Counted from the first letter of the stretch, positions 1-8,090 are shown. The stretch is DNA of 32,067 bases from an uncultured Clostridia bacterium (GCA_937886445.1 CALGBY010000092.1:1-32067); one strand, 5' to 3'. A program made the numbers and translations. Notes: a model not told the origin generated them from the sequence alone.

Positions 1-95
1 TGAAGATGTTGGAAAAGACACCGTTCAGCGTGCTGACGAATTGTGCGGTATTGCCCTAAAAAGGCACAGCATGAAGGGAGGTCGCCGCAATCCAT

Positions 96-515
96 ATGAC
101 CGACATTGACTTGAAGCTCTGCGACATTCAGGGCAGGTTATTTGTACTGGCCGGAAATAACGGCTATGAAAGTGCTTCTTTCATTGAGGCTTTCATGAGT
201 TCCGCCGTTGCGGATTCTCTGGACGAGCGCTATAACCGGATGCAATAGGCCGGAGAAGAGTATCTTCCGGAAGAAATCTCGGCGGAAAAAGCGCTGAAAA
301 AGGGCGGCAGGGTCTTTTCTGAAGAAGCACTTTTCTGGACCGGATACCTGTATCGTTACTGGCACATCCTGACCGGAGAATCCAGCAGAAAGATCGTCAA
401 ACAGGCGTCTCCGAGGCTCATGAATGAAAATTACCTGATGTTCCATACCATGAGCCCCGAAATGGCAATCGAAGACCTGAAAGAAATCTATCGTCAGCGC
501 ACACAACGCAAATGA
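96..515 (+). pseudogene. Amber-interrupted small protein, putative toxin-antitoxin-like partner
   Basis: The ATG at 96 opens a 50-codon frame ending at TAG (246-248). The same frame then continues without interruption for 88 more codons to TGA at 513-515. The downstream half is protein-like (motifs LFWTGYLYRYWHILTG and MAIEDLKEIYRQR), so the two halves look like one 139-codon gene broken by a nonsense change, most simply TGG to TAG in NRMQ(W)AGEEY. From memory it resembles small antitoxin-like proteins found next to toxin genes in Clostridia; this is uncertain. TAG is used as a normal stop elsewhere in the window (the genes at 6805-8046 and 23701-23907), so recoding is unlikely. The GGAGG at 77-81 lies 14 bases from the ATG, which is long. 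A hairpin terminator follows at 539-564. Confidence 0.6.
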
Positions 516-538
516 TACCCGGCAATCAAATCAAACAA

Positions 539-564
539 ACGCAGCTCAAACGGGCTGCGTTTTG
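539..564 (+). terminator. Rho-independent terminator
   Basis: ACGCAGC at 539-545 pairs with GCTGCGT at 554-560 around an 8-base loop and is followed by a short T run. It lies 24 bases after the stop of the interrupted small gene. Confidence 0.7.
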
Positions 565-678
565 CTTTACCCCAAAGGTGGTTAAGATTACGACGATTTT
601 GAAATGCCGCCGGATAACCATCCTATGCAGACAGCGTTGGATCATTGCAAACAGCATAGTTGCATTGAATGTAATTTG

Positions 679-750
679 AATTCAACGTATTTCATCGCAA
701 ATTCAACGTATTTCATCGCAAATTCAACGCATTTCAACGTAAATTCATCG
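679..750. repeat. 21-base tandem repeat, about 3.4 copies
   Basis: Units start at 679, 700 and 721 and a 9-base partial starts at 742. The first two units are identical; the third has two changes. The array covers the last codons and the downstream flank of the minus-strand AlbA_2 gene. There are no spacers, so it is not a CRISPR array. Its function is unknown. Confidence 0.8.
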
Positions 751-2406
751 ATTGGTTTCTTTGGCGAGCTGATAAACGGTGGCTTTCCCGTTTCCAACTT
801 TTATGATACTCCCTTCGGAACACATCCCATGAAGGACATATGAAGCCTGGTTTTTACTGAAGCCACAAAGTTCCTGAACCGTTGCGGAAGAGATAGTCTC
901 CTTTTTCTTCAGGTATTCTATGATCCGCGCACGGGCGTTAATCTGCGTAACAGTCTTGTCTTGCACATAAGCGACATCTGTCTTGACAGCTTCATATACC
1001 TTTGCTGTCAGCATATATTCGCGTCCGGATGGTTCAATCAAACCCATACTACGCAGTTGCTCCAGTTCCTTCTGTGCCGTATCTTTTGGTTCCTGAATGA
1101 TGGATGCAGCCATGTCAAGCTTAATGCGCCGATGCTCATACAGATAGCGCAGTATCATCAGCTTTTGTACACTGAACAGTTTCCCATCTTTATCCTGTTC
1201 TTCGGCAATGAAACGTGCAAAGCCTTGGTTTTCAATTGTGTTACGTAGCGTTAGCCGAATAGAAGCTGGAGCGACCTGATATTCGGGATAAGGCTTTCCG
1301 TCAACCAGCATACTGCGATACATAATGTCAACACCCTGGCCGGAACGCTGTACATATTTCAACAGTTGTAATGTCAGCGCAATCAGTTTGTTACGAGGTG
1401 TTGATTGGTGGGTAAGAATATTATCTACCGTGACGTCTTCAGGAAAACCGCCCGGATTTTCTATGATGATTTTATCGGGATAGTGTTTCACATACACGGG
1501 GGCCTGGCTCTCATATGAACGGTGCGTCAATGCATTGAGAAGAGCTTCCTGAAAGACATTTTCAGCGAAATCATAAACTTCCAGTCGGAACAGACCAACT
1601 TGAATATTTGTGATATGATTGAAGGCTTTAATGCGGTCGGCCAGCGTATCCAATACGGTGATAATCGGCTTCATCATATCCTGTCGATTGTCATATTCTG
1701 TTTGGTCACCACTGCTGTAATGCAGATATATCACTTCTGCCTGTGGTATGAATTTACGAATGGATTCCTCTTTACCTACGAAAAGCATACCGGCAAAGGT
1801 AAGGCGGACATCATCACCATCCAACTGTATCAGGTGCAAGTTCAGCAAGAAGTTGATATCATCCATATCAGGCAACGCTGAACTGCGGTCACGAACACGC
1901 AGTTTTTCTTTTAGCTTGTAGACTTCCAATAAGTCAATATCTGACTTATTGGCACCTTCAACGATCTTGGCAGACAGATCCGCATTGTCGGTCGGGAAAT
2001 AGGAACCACTGCCCGGATAATATGGCACAGATTTATTACCAAGGCGTCGATGATATTTACCGTCCGCTGTTGCAATCGGTGTCGGAGACTGATTTACGCT
2101 TATTACAAATACAGCACCATCGGAGGTATCAACAGAAGTGACATCTGTGAACAATGCGGGTCTGGTGCCTTGATAGATATTCTCCATCAGATCCTGACAG
2201 GTATGCTTGCCGTCATGTCCGGTGATTGTTCCATCATCTTCTACACCGAGCAGACAGACACCACCGTAAGCATTTGCAAGTGCAACAGCGCTCTTTATGG
2301 CCAATGCTTTGATCTCTTTGAACCCGTCGCATTCTATCCATGACTTGAATTCCACACGGCTTGTCTCACCGCCGGCAATCAATTCACGCAGCTCCTGTTC
2401 GGTCAT
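745..2406 (-). CDS. AlbA_2 (Schlafen-like) ATP-binding protein with winged-helix tail
   Basis: The protein is about 553 residues. The N-terminal 130 residues match the AlbA_2/Schlafen-like divergent AAA fold (motifs VEFKSW, NAYGGVCLLGVEDDG). The middle has the GHKL-type HATPase_c_4 signature seen in this family (EALLNALTHRSY, IIIENPGGFP, then RSGQGVDIMY). The C-terminus looks like one or two winged helices (ISSATVQELCGFSKNQASYVL). Proteins of this architecture are usually annotated as putative transcriptional regulators or RNA/DNA-binding ATPases, and are frequent in defence islands. A longer start at 2421 is possible, but GGAGG at 2415-2419 lies 8 bases from the ATG at 2406, so 2406 is chosen. 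It is the last gene of the minus-strand operon that begins with mazG. Its exact substrate cannot be read from sequence. Confidence 0.85.
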   Translation of the reverse strand: MTEQELRELIAGGETSRVEFKSWIECDGFKEIKALAIKSAVALANAYGGVCLLGVEDDGTITGHDGKHTCQDLMENIYQGTRPALFTDVTSVDTSDGAVFVISVNQSPTPIATADGKYHRRLGNKSVPYYPGSGSYFPTDNADLSAKIVEGANKSDIDLLEVYKLKEKLRVRDRSSALPDMDDINFLLNLHLIQLDGDDVRLTFAGMLFVGKEESIRKFIPQAEVIYLHYSSGDQTEYDNRQDMMKPIITVLDTLADRIKAFNHITNIQVGLFRLEVYDFAENVFQEALLNALTHRSYESQAPVYVKHYPDKIIIENPGGFPEDVTVDNILTHQSTPRNKLIALTLQLLKYVQRSGQGVDIMYRSMLVDGKPYPEYQVAPASIRLTLRNTIENQGFARFIAEEQDKDGKLFSVQKLMILRYLYEHRRIKLDMAASIIQEPKDTAQKELEQLRSMGLIEPSGREYMLTAKVYEAVKTDVAYVQDKTVTQINARARIIEYLKKKETISSATVQELCGFSKNQASYVLHGMCSEGSIIKVGNGKATVYQLAKETNR

Positions 2407-2471
2407 AAAGCTAACCTCCATAGCCTACAAATGATTTTGAGACTATCCTGAATTAGGTATAGTTAGTCAGA

Positions 2472-2636
2472 TTACCTGAGAATATCCTTCAGGTAGAAAG
2501 CTGGCGTAACCAAGGCTATTTTTCCACCAGTATCATCTGACATAGTTCCATGCATGATTCCATAACACCATGTTTGTGTGGATATATCCGGCAGAGATAA
2601 AGGATAAAGCTTCTGAGCATCGTAAATACTACTCAT
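2472..2636 (-). CDS. Small 54-residue ORF, translationally coupled to the helicase
   Basis: The ATG at 2636 overlaps the stop of the DUF2075 gene (ATGAGTAG arrangement) and the frame runs 54 codons to TAA at 2472. The product (N-terminus MSSIYDAQKLYPLSLPD) has no recognised family, no signal peptide and no membrane segment. The coupled start and the position between two operon genes argue that it is translated. It could be an intact small partner protein or the N-terminal remnant of a longer gene. Confidence 0.45.
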   Translation of the reverse strand: MSSIYDAQKLYPLSLPDISTQTWCYGIMHGTMSDDTGGKIALVTPAFYLKDILR

Positions 2637-4461
2637 CTGTTTTCAAATCATTTATTCGCTCAGCCACCGCACCTTCTATATGAGGGGTGAATTGCAATAT
2701 GGTATGCTGTGCATCAATCTGTTCCATTTCATGCTGTTGTGCGGTAACAGCATTCAGGAAACTATGCAGTTTTTCGTCCGCTACATATCGATTGATGTAA
2801 TGTGAAAGATAATCTCTTAAGCCCGGATTACAGGCATACACATACGTGCCGCGGATGCCGCGGGTAAACAGGGTCCGATAGATGTTCAGGATGAAATCCC
2901 GCAATGCTTCCGGATCATTGGCGATTGAATTTTTCCCTAAATCATCGAAATATTTATTCTTGTCGACATTAAATCCGTAACCCTCAATATAGTCAATCTC
3001 GGGTCCCAAAATGATTCCGGCATAATTCAAGTCATAGCCCTGCACTGTATGGATACAGCCGATTTCCCATGGTGCATTGGGCGAATTTACCCAATCCTCA
3101 TTCTGACTGTTCCACCGATATTTGTTTCCATCGATGTTGATATCATAAACGAGCGGATTATTTTTGCTTTCCCATTTCCATGCATAGCCCGCCAGATTCC
3201 GACACAATCCGTGATCCTTGTCCAGTTTTTGGATTGCATCTGTCATTTGACGCACATTATCAAACAAGCAGAAATCGTAATCCTCAAAGGGTTGATACCG
3301 TTCAGGCGGTGTTTCACTGAAAATGTGCCGAATATATTCGATATACTCATCCCCGCCTTTACAGCGGAACTGTGTTTTGAGTCGGTATAGTTTTGTTCTT
3401 GGCTGTGCGAGCAGCTCCGTAAAACGCTCCGGATCAATATCGCTGGGCTTCACAGACTGCATGGCATCGTAGAAGAACACTTGATATTTACTGCATTTTT
3501 GAATCCAGTCCAATTCGGTTCCTTTATACTTATCCAAGTGCAGAAGCTCGTTATTTCTATCAAATGGAGGATATTGTGAGAGGGCTTTCCTCTGACGCAG
3601 CCGGTGAGCTTCATCAACAATCAACAGATCATATTGTGTATGTGGTATCTGCATTGGAGAAATGACCCAATTTTTCTTTAATCCACGAAGACTGCCAAAT
3701 ACATTTTTCATAGTTTCGCGAAGGGATTGTTGGGGCACTACATAAGCAATTTTAAGTTCAGGTAATTCCTGCAGGGCTTTCATCAAAGTGAGTGTATTTG
3801 AATCTAAATCGTTCGGATCAAAATTTTCGTTGGAGAATATGGTCATTTTCTTGTCATACAGCAGTTTCATCAAATATACGCCGAGAATGGTCTTTCCCGT
3901 TCCGGGTCCGCCCTGTACTACGCAGCTTAGGGCCCTGTCATTTTTTATGGCATCAGCCAAATCTTTTATAATATTTACTACTGTCTGAAACTGGTCATTG
4001 CTCAAGGCATTGAAAGGCGAATACTTGAATAAATCGCTGTTTTCAATTTCCGCGGCTTCCTGATTGGCCAGATTCTTTTTGACAAGGTAATCCCAAATCT
4101 CACGGAAACGCTTTTCATAGATGGAACGATTGAAATAGTTATGTGCCTGAAGACCGGCATTTCCGTTTTGCAACTGAAATTTGCCGTCTGCAGACATATG
4201 CTTGATCAAATATGCTTCCAAATCCAGTATGACAGACTTATTGAAAGTATCATCTGTAATGATATGGAGTTGTGTCAATTGTCTGCGGTCAGGATTTTGC
4301 CAATGCTGTGATGCACGGATTGAGGCATCCAGTGTTTCGCCGACATAGGCTTCTGTTTCATTGTTAATGACATAAACAACAGGCCAGTCAGAGCCGTAAG
4401 GCATGATTCGCAACTGGTCTTGTGTATGTTCATCGAATACAAGTGTTTGAAAAACAGCCAT
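2629..4461 (-). CDS. GIY-YIG nuclease domain fused to DUF2075 helicase
   Basis: The protein has 610 residues. Residues 26-90 look like a GIY-YIG endonuclease domain: Y30 and Y39 in the paired tyrosine motifs, G41, R49, H53 and E82 all present. Residues 155-560 are a DUF2075 (Schlafen group 3-like) superfamily-1 helicase/ATPase with Walker A GGPGTGKT at 184-191, Walker B LLIVDEAH near 285, and the late motif HTVQGYDLNY with GIILGPE. The expected role is ATP-driven translocation or unwinding on nucleic acid coupled to cleavage. The substrate is unknown. The start is 2 bases after the mazG stop, with GAGGG just upstream, so the two are co-translated. Family members with this fusion are commonly of unknown function and often sit in variable islands. 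Base composition is AT-richer than the rest of the window. Confidence 0.85.
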   Translation of the reverse strand: MAVFQTLVFDEHTQDQLRIMPYGSDWPVVYVINNETEAYVGETLDASIRASQHWQNPDRRQLTQLHIITDDTFNKSVILDLEAYLIKHMSADGKFQLQNGNAGLQAHNYFNRSIYEKRFREIWDYLVKKNLANQEAAEIENSDLFKYSPFNALSNDQFQTVVNIIKDLADAIKNDRALSCVVQGGPGTGKTILGVYLMKLLYDKKMTIFSNENFDPNDLDSNTLTLMKALQELPELKIAYVVPQQSLRETMKNVFGSLRGLKKNWVISPMQIPHTQYDLLIVDEAHRLRQRKALSQYPPFDRNNELLHLDKYKGTELDWIQKCSKYQVFFYDAMQSVKPSDIDPERFTELLAQPRTKLYRLKTQFRCKGGDEYIEYIRHIFSETPPERYQPFEDYDFCLFDNVRQMTDAIQKLDKDHGLCRNLAGYAWKWESKNNPLVYDINIDGNKYRWNSQNEDWVNSPNAPWEIGCIHTVQGYDLNYAGIILGPEIDYIEGYGFNVDKNKYFDDLGKNSIANDPEALRDFILNIYRTLFTRGIRGTYVYACNPGLRDYLSHYINRYVADEKLHSFLNAVTAQQHEMEQIDAQHTILQFTPHIEGAVAERINDLKTDE

Positions 4462-4463
4462 AG

Positions 4464-4784
4464 TTATCCCTCGTATTCCGTATACTTTTTGCTGTTGCCT
4501 TTTGCCTTATCAACAGGATACTTTGCCCGGTTCTGCGCAATCTTTTTGCGAATGATTTCCGTGGGATCCAACTGCAGTTTATCTGCCAACATATAGCAAT
4601 AAATCAATACATCAGCCAACTCTTCGCTGACTTTTTCCATATTGCCCCGGTCACCCCATTGATAACATTCCAACAGTTCTCCTGCTTCGATGGAAATGGA
4701 TTTTGCAAGGTTTTCGGGTGTATGAAATTTAGTCCACTCTCGTTCTTTGTTAAATGTTCGAATATCTTCAATGACTTCTTTCAT
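4464..4784 (-). CDS. MazG-like nucleotide pyrophosphohydrolase
   Basis: This is a short all-alpha NTP pyrophosphatase of the MazG-like (COG1694) type, about 106 residues, the usual length. The metal-binding helices are recognisable: EAGELLECYQW, then EELADVLIYCYMLADKL, giving the EExxE...ExxD acidic set. The family hydrolyses (d)NTPs to NMP and pyrophosphate. The start at 4784 (MKEVIEDIR) matches the usual N-terminus of the family; a start at 4793 adds three residues. It is the first gene of the operon and is preceded by a good promoter. Paired with a nuclease-helicase, it may tune nucleotide pools or alarmones during phage attack; that part is inference. Confidence 0.88.
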   Translation of the reverse strand: MKEVIEDIRTFNKEREWTKFHTPENLAKSISIEAGELLECYQWGDRGNMEKVSEELADVLIYCYMLADKLQLDPTEIIRKKIAQNRAKYPVDKAKGNSKKYTEYEG

Positions 4785-4828
4785 AAGTTGCATTCCGCCG
4801 TTCTTTGTTTTCCTGCGATTCCGTCAGT

Positions 4829-4858
4829 ATTATATCACGTGGTAAGGAATATGTGCAA
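4829..4858 (-). promoter_or_regulatory. Sigma-A promoter of the mazG/DUF2075/AlbA_2 operon
   Basis: On the minus strand, a -35 of TTGCAC (4853-4858) is followed by an 18-base spacer and a perfect -10 TATAAT (4829-4834), about 45 bases before the mazG start. Confidence 0.7.
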
Positions 4859-4920
4859 CTGAAACAGATAGTATTTCATGCCCCGCCCGTCCGCGTCCCC
4901 GGCAGAGGAGCATAGCATAC

Positions 4921-4963
4921 GGGCCCTGTATCATTGCGGTGATGCCGCTGTGATGCAGGGCCC
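4921..4963 (-). terminator. Strong hairpin after the NlpC/P60 gene
   Basis: GGGCCCTG and CAGGGCCC arms close a long stem with an inner GCGG/CCGC stem. It begins 6 bases after the stop of the minus-strand gene. There is no clear T run, so it is either a T-less terminator or a 3'-end stabiliser. Confidence 0.5.
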
Positions 4964-4969
4964 TGCCGG

Positions 4970-5890
4970 TCATTGCAATTCGTTCGGGCGGAACCAGCAA
5001 TAGCTGGTCACACAGGTCTCATTGTTCGGGTCCAGGTCAAACTCATACACGGTAAGGCAATAACCGTCCGGCAGCTCGTACCAGCCCACCGTTTTAGTCC
5101 CCGCCTTTCCAGTATGGGGCGCGTCCGCGGTGAACGGGCCCAGCAGCGATACCGCCACGCCGCCATCCGTGCCTCCGCACTGCGCGTAACGGCTGTTTTC
5201 GGCGATCAGGGCATTGAAGCGCTGCTCATACTGCGGGTTGGGCCCGCAGTGAATGACCAGCGGATGATCCAGATATTCCGCCAGCTCCGGCACCTGCTGC
5301 TCTGTATAGCCGTAAGACCGCAAAGTGCCGATGTACATCATCACATGGCGGGAGCCCTTTTTGCACACAAGCAGATCGCCCACCTGCAGATGTGTGCTGA
5401 CCTCGCGCCAGTTTACGGTGTACTTCTTTTCGCGCGGCATGGGGGTGTTGATGTGCGAATTGTTGCTGTACACATAGTTGCCGCGGTAATCATTATACAA
5501 AATGATCATCTGCGCAAGGCCGGGATGGGCTTCAAGGCCGCACTGTTCATACACCCAGCGGGTATAGCCCGAGCAGTCAAAGCCGTATATATACTGCGTG
5601 CCCGCGCGGTAGTGCTTGGTGGTTTCAAGCGCCGTTCCCAGCGCGTAATCCGGCAGGGAGCGGAACATCCTGTCAAAATCCTGCCCGCCGAAATAGTAGC
5701 ACACCCCCAGCGGAAATACAGCCTCCACCTGAGCGCCGGTATGCTCATTATAGCTTTTGAGGAAGGGGTTGCCCTCCTCCAGCATGGAAAAGGCCGCGTC
5801 CAGAAGCGGGCTGCGCTCCACCTCTGCGAACGCGGATGAAAGCAGCAGACACAGTGCAAGCAGGACAGCCGTTGTTGTTTTTCTTTTCAT
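4970..5890 (-). CDS. Secreted NlpC/P60-like cell-wall hydrolase
   Basis: The protein has 306 residues. Residues 1-22 form a signal peptide (MKRK, then a hydrophobic stretch ending LLLSSAFA). A papain-like NlpC/P60 core follows, with the catalytic Cys106 in GFDCSGYTRW and a candidate His182 in SRHVMMYIG, preceded by VGDLLV as is usual in the family. The likely role is cleavage of peptidoglycan stem peptides outside the cell. The C-terminal 100 residues are not assigned. The start is at 5890 rather than the longer frame to 5998, because GGAGG lies 9-11 bases upstream and a classical signal peptide begins there. It is probably transcribed alone: divergent from the XRE gene and separated from mazG by the 4921-4963 hairpin. 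Confidence 0.8.
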   Translation of the reverse strand: MKRKTTTAVLLALCLLLSSAFAEVERSPLLDAAFSMLEEGNPFLKSYNEHTGAQVEAVFPLGVCYYFGGQDFDRMFRSLPDYALGTALETTKHYRAGTQYIYGFDCSGYTRWVYEQCGLEAHPGLAQMIILYNDYRGNYVYSNNSHINTPMPREKKYTVNWREVSTHLQVGDLLVCKKGSRHVMMYIGTLRSYGYTEQQVPELAEYLDHPLVIHCGPNPQYEQRFNALIAENSRYAQCGGTDGGVAVSLLGPFTADAPHTGKAGTKTVGWYELPDGYCLTVYEFDLDPNNETCVTSYCWFRPNELQ

Positions 5891-6243
5891 TTTCTTATTC
5901 CTCCTGACATATTTTTCAATCTGAAACCGCGCCGCGAAAGCGAGCTGTATCCCCTCCGGCACATCACTCTCCCTTCTGTTGCTCTGCCGCCATCTCAAGC
6001 ACAGGCGCTCTCCTTACCCACACCCCTCTCATATTTACTAATGCCGCAAAAGCGGATTTGTTGCACAAAACCGGATAATTTTCCCGGCAGAGCCGATCCG
6101 GATGCTTACCAAAGGCAGCGCACAGGATCCCGCGGCTGCCCCGCCGCGGTGAATGTAAACCGCATAGCCGGAGGACCGTTGATCTGTCCGTGACCCCCTC
6201 CGCATGGAAATCATAGCATCCGTAAGCGCGCATTCATTCTGTT

Positions 6244-6259
6244 TGGCACGAAAAATGCT
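6244..6259 (+). promoter_or_regulatory. Possible sigma-54-type -24/-12 element
   Basis: TTGGCACGAAAAATGC has GG and GC elements separated by exactly 10 bases, one mismatch from the TGGCACG-N4-TTGC consensus. It lies about 170 bases upstream of the XRE gene. No enhancer-binding regulator is visible nearby, so it may be chance. Confidence 0.25.
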
Positions 6260-6339
6260 ATACGGGCATAAAGGCAATCCCCGCCGGCCGTATGATCTGC
6301 CCCCGGATGAAGCACCGGTGCGTTGTTCGCGGCGGCTTA

Positions 6340-6368
6340 TTGACAGAACATATGTTCTTATATATAAT
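6340..6368 (+). promoter_or_regulatory. Consensus promoter with embedded LexA-type SOS box
   Basis: A perfect -35 TTGACA (6340-6345), a 17-base spacer and a perfect -10 TATAAT (6363-6368) precede the XRE gene. The spacer holds the perfect palindrome GAACATATGTTC (6346-6357), which matches the Gram-positive LexA core GAAC-N4-GTTC. A repressor bound here would block RNA polymerase directly. The palindrome could also be the XRE protein's own operator; the match to the LexA core favours SOS control. Confidence 0.8.
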
Positions 6369-6415
6369 AGAAGCGTACCGAAACGGCATTTTTGCGGGAG
6401 GGATACATAAAGGGT

Positions 6416-6808
6416 ATGGAAGAACGGCTGGGAGAACTGATCGCCCGGGTGAGAAAGGAAAAGGGGCTGAGCCGGCTGAAGCTGGGCGAAAAATGCGGCA
6501 TCAGCCACACCGAGATCGCCCGCATTGAAAACGGCGGGCGCGCGGCGCCCTCCACGGCACACCTGTTTGCCATCGCGGACGCGCTGGAGCTGCCGAGGGA
6601 TAAGCTGCTTTGCGCCGCGGGCTGCGGAGACGGGGAAAAGACGGCGCTGGAAAGGGCTTTTCCCGCCCTGAAAACGGAAAAACAAAAAGAAACGGCGGAA
6701 AAGATCGTACACGGCATCTGCCGCGGCGGCAGCCTGAAGGAAGAGGATCTGGACGAATTGTACCGGCAGGTAGAGTGCTTTATACGCGAAAGGACGAAAA
6801 AAGAGTGA
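6416..6808 (+). CDS. XRE-family HTH repressor
   Basis: The protein has 130 residues. Residues 3-62 form a helix-turn-helix of the Cro/C1 type (LGEKCGISHTEIARIENG), followed by a short charged C-terminal tail that probably mediates dimerisation. The start at ATG 6416 is preferred over an in-frame TTG at 6392; a GGAGG lies at 6398-6402. Its stop overlaps the GTG of the downstream protease gene (GTGA), so the pair is co-translated. This is the common XRE-ImmA arrangement of integrative elements and prophages, in which the repressor is removed on DNA damage. The promoter carries a LexA-like box. Confidence 0.88.
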   Translation: MEERLGELIARVRKEKGLSRLKLGEKCGISHTEIARIENGGRAAPSTAHLFAIADALELPRDKLLCAAGCGDGEKTALERAFPALKTEKQKETAEKIVHGICRGGSLKEEDLDELYRQVECFIRERTKKE

Positions 6809-8046
6809 GCGAAAACACGCTGCCCGCCCTGCCGCGGGCGGAATGGGCGCAGGAGGCGGCCCGGAAGGCGCTGCTGCTGTTCGGGGTGAAAAGCCTGCCC
6901 GTGCAGCCGGAGCACCTGTTCGCGCGGCTTTGCGGCAAGGCGGTGCTTTGCCCGTACGGGCAGGCAAAAGCCCTTCTGCACGCGGAGGATCCGCTGAACC
7001 TTGCGTGTACCGGGGCGGACGCCCGCACCCTGTACGTTGAGGAGGCCGGGCTGTACCTTACGGTGCTTCGCCCCTCCCCTTCCCCGGAGCGGGATCGCTT
7101 TACGCTGGCGCACGAGCTGGGACACATCCTGCTGGGCCACCTGCGGGATTTCGCGTGTACCGCGCTGGCAAAGGAAAAGGCCCCGGCAGAGGCCGGGGTG
7201 CTTGAAAAGGAAGCGGATCTTTTTGCCGCGGAGCTGCTTGCGCCCGCGGTGCTCATTTTTCCGCTGCTTTCTCCGCGCGGCCCGTTGGGGGCGGAGCAGC
7301 TGGGCACGCTGTGCGGCCTCAGCCGGGAAGCCGCGAAAGCGCGGATGGGGCTTGCAAAGATCTGCCCTTCCCTGCCGGATACGCCGGAGCTGTGCCCGGA
7401 GCTGTTTTACAGCGTGTGGGAAGAAGGCCCGAAGGGCATACCCCACCGCGTATGCGCCTCATGCGGGGCGCGCATATATGAAAACGCCGCCGTTTTCTGC
7501 CCCGGCTGCGGAAAGCGGCTGTCAAAGGGCAATGGCTCCCCGCGGGAAGGGCGGGATACGGCCATACGGGCATTGCCCCGGCCAAACCGCTGCCCCGCGG
7601 AGGGGCGGGCGCTGCCCGCGGCATACGCCTTCTGCCCGTACTGCGGCTTTCCCGCACTGATGAACCGCGAGCTGCAAAGGGAAGCGGAAAACAGACGGCG
7701 CACGGCGGCGGATACCGGTCACGAGGGGCGGTTCTCTCTCTTTCCCGCCGCGGCATACCTGAAATGGCTGCTGCATCAGCACGGGAAGACGGACGCAGCG
7801 CTGGCGCTGGAAGAAGGCCGTCTGCTTGCGGACGCGGAGGGCTGCCTGCTCTATCTTGGGCCGGACGGGAAACGCGCGAGGGCCATTGCCGAAAGCAGCC
7901 GTGAAATACTGGGGCTTTCTGAGCGCGTGACCGGCAAAAGGGGCGTGATCGACATCTACGCGTGCTCGGAATATCAGGACCGGGACGGCTTTCCCGGCCT
8001 GAGCGAAAAGGAATTTGAAGAAATACAGAAAAGTACAGCGGTATAG
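6805..8046 (+). CDS. ImmA/IrrE-like metallopeptidase with zinc-ribbon extension
   Basis: The protein has 413 residues. The N-terminal 190 residues are a COG2856 ImmA/IrrE peptidase: HELGH at 103-107 with a downstream EADLFAAELL helix supplying the third zinc ligand. This family cleaves or derepresses the partner XRE repressor. Two Cys-rich zinc-ribbon-like pairs follow, CASCG...CPGCG (about 217-235) and a CPYCG near 279, and then a C-terminal region that could not be assigned (FPAAAYLKWLLHQHG). Most ImmA proteins lack this extension. The GTG start at 6805 overlaps the XRE stop by 4 bases, and no other start fits the coupling. It sits immediately upstream of the first capsid cassette, separated by a terminator-like hairpin. 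Confidence 0.8.
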   Translation: MSENTLPALPRAEWAQEAARKALLLFGVKSLPVQPEHLFARLCGKAVLCPYGQAKALLHAEDPLNLACTGADARTLYVEEAGLYLTVLRPSPSPERDRFTLAHELGHILLGHLRDFACTALAKEKAPAEAGVLEKEADLFAAELLAPAVLIFPLLSPRGPLGAEQLGTLCGLSREAAKARMGLAKICPSLPDTPELCPELFYSVWEEGPKGIPHRVCASCGARIYENAAVFCPGCGKRLSKGNGSPREGRDTAIRALPRPNRCPAEGRALPAAYAFCPYCGFPALMNRELQREAENRRRTAADTGHEGRFSLFPAAAYLKWLLHQHGKTDAALALEEGRLLADAEGCLLYLGPDGKRARAIAESSREILGLSERVTGKRGVIDIYACSEYQDRDGFPGLSEKEFEEIQKSTAV

Positions 8047-8090
8047 AACGATATACAGTTGCTTACAGGCGCTGCCTGTGATAAGCATAT

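Noticed and set aside
1..109. Open frame (36 codons) entering from the left edge and ending at 107-109, overlapping the small pseudogene
   Set aside because: Too short and without a recognisable motif; it may be the end of a partner gene but cannot be supported from this window.
96..515. Stop-codon recoding (TAG read through)
   Set aside because: TAG terminates several normal genes in the window and no recoding signal is visible, so a nonsense mutation is simpler.
679..750. Possible CRISPR or iteron-type origin
   Set aside because: Units are contiguous, only about three copies, and no replication gene lies nearby.
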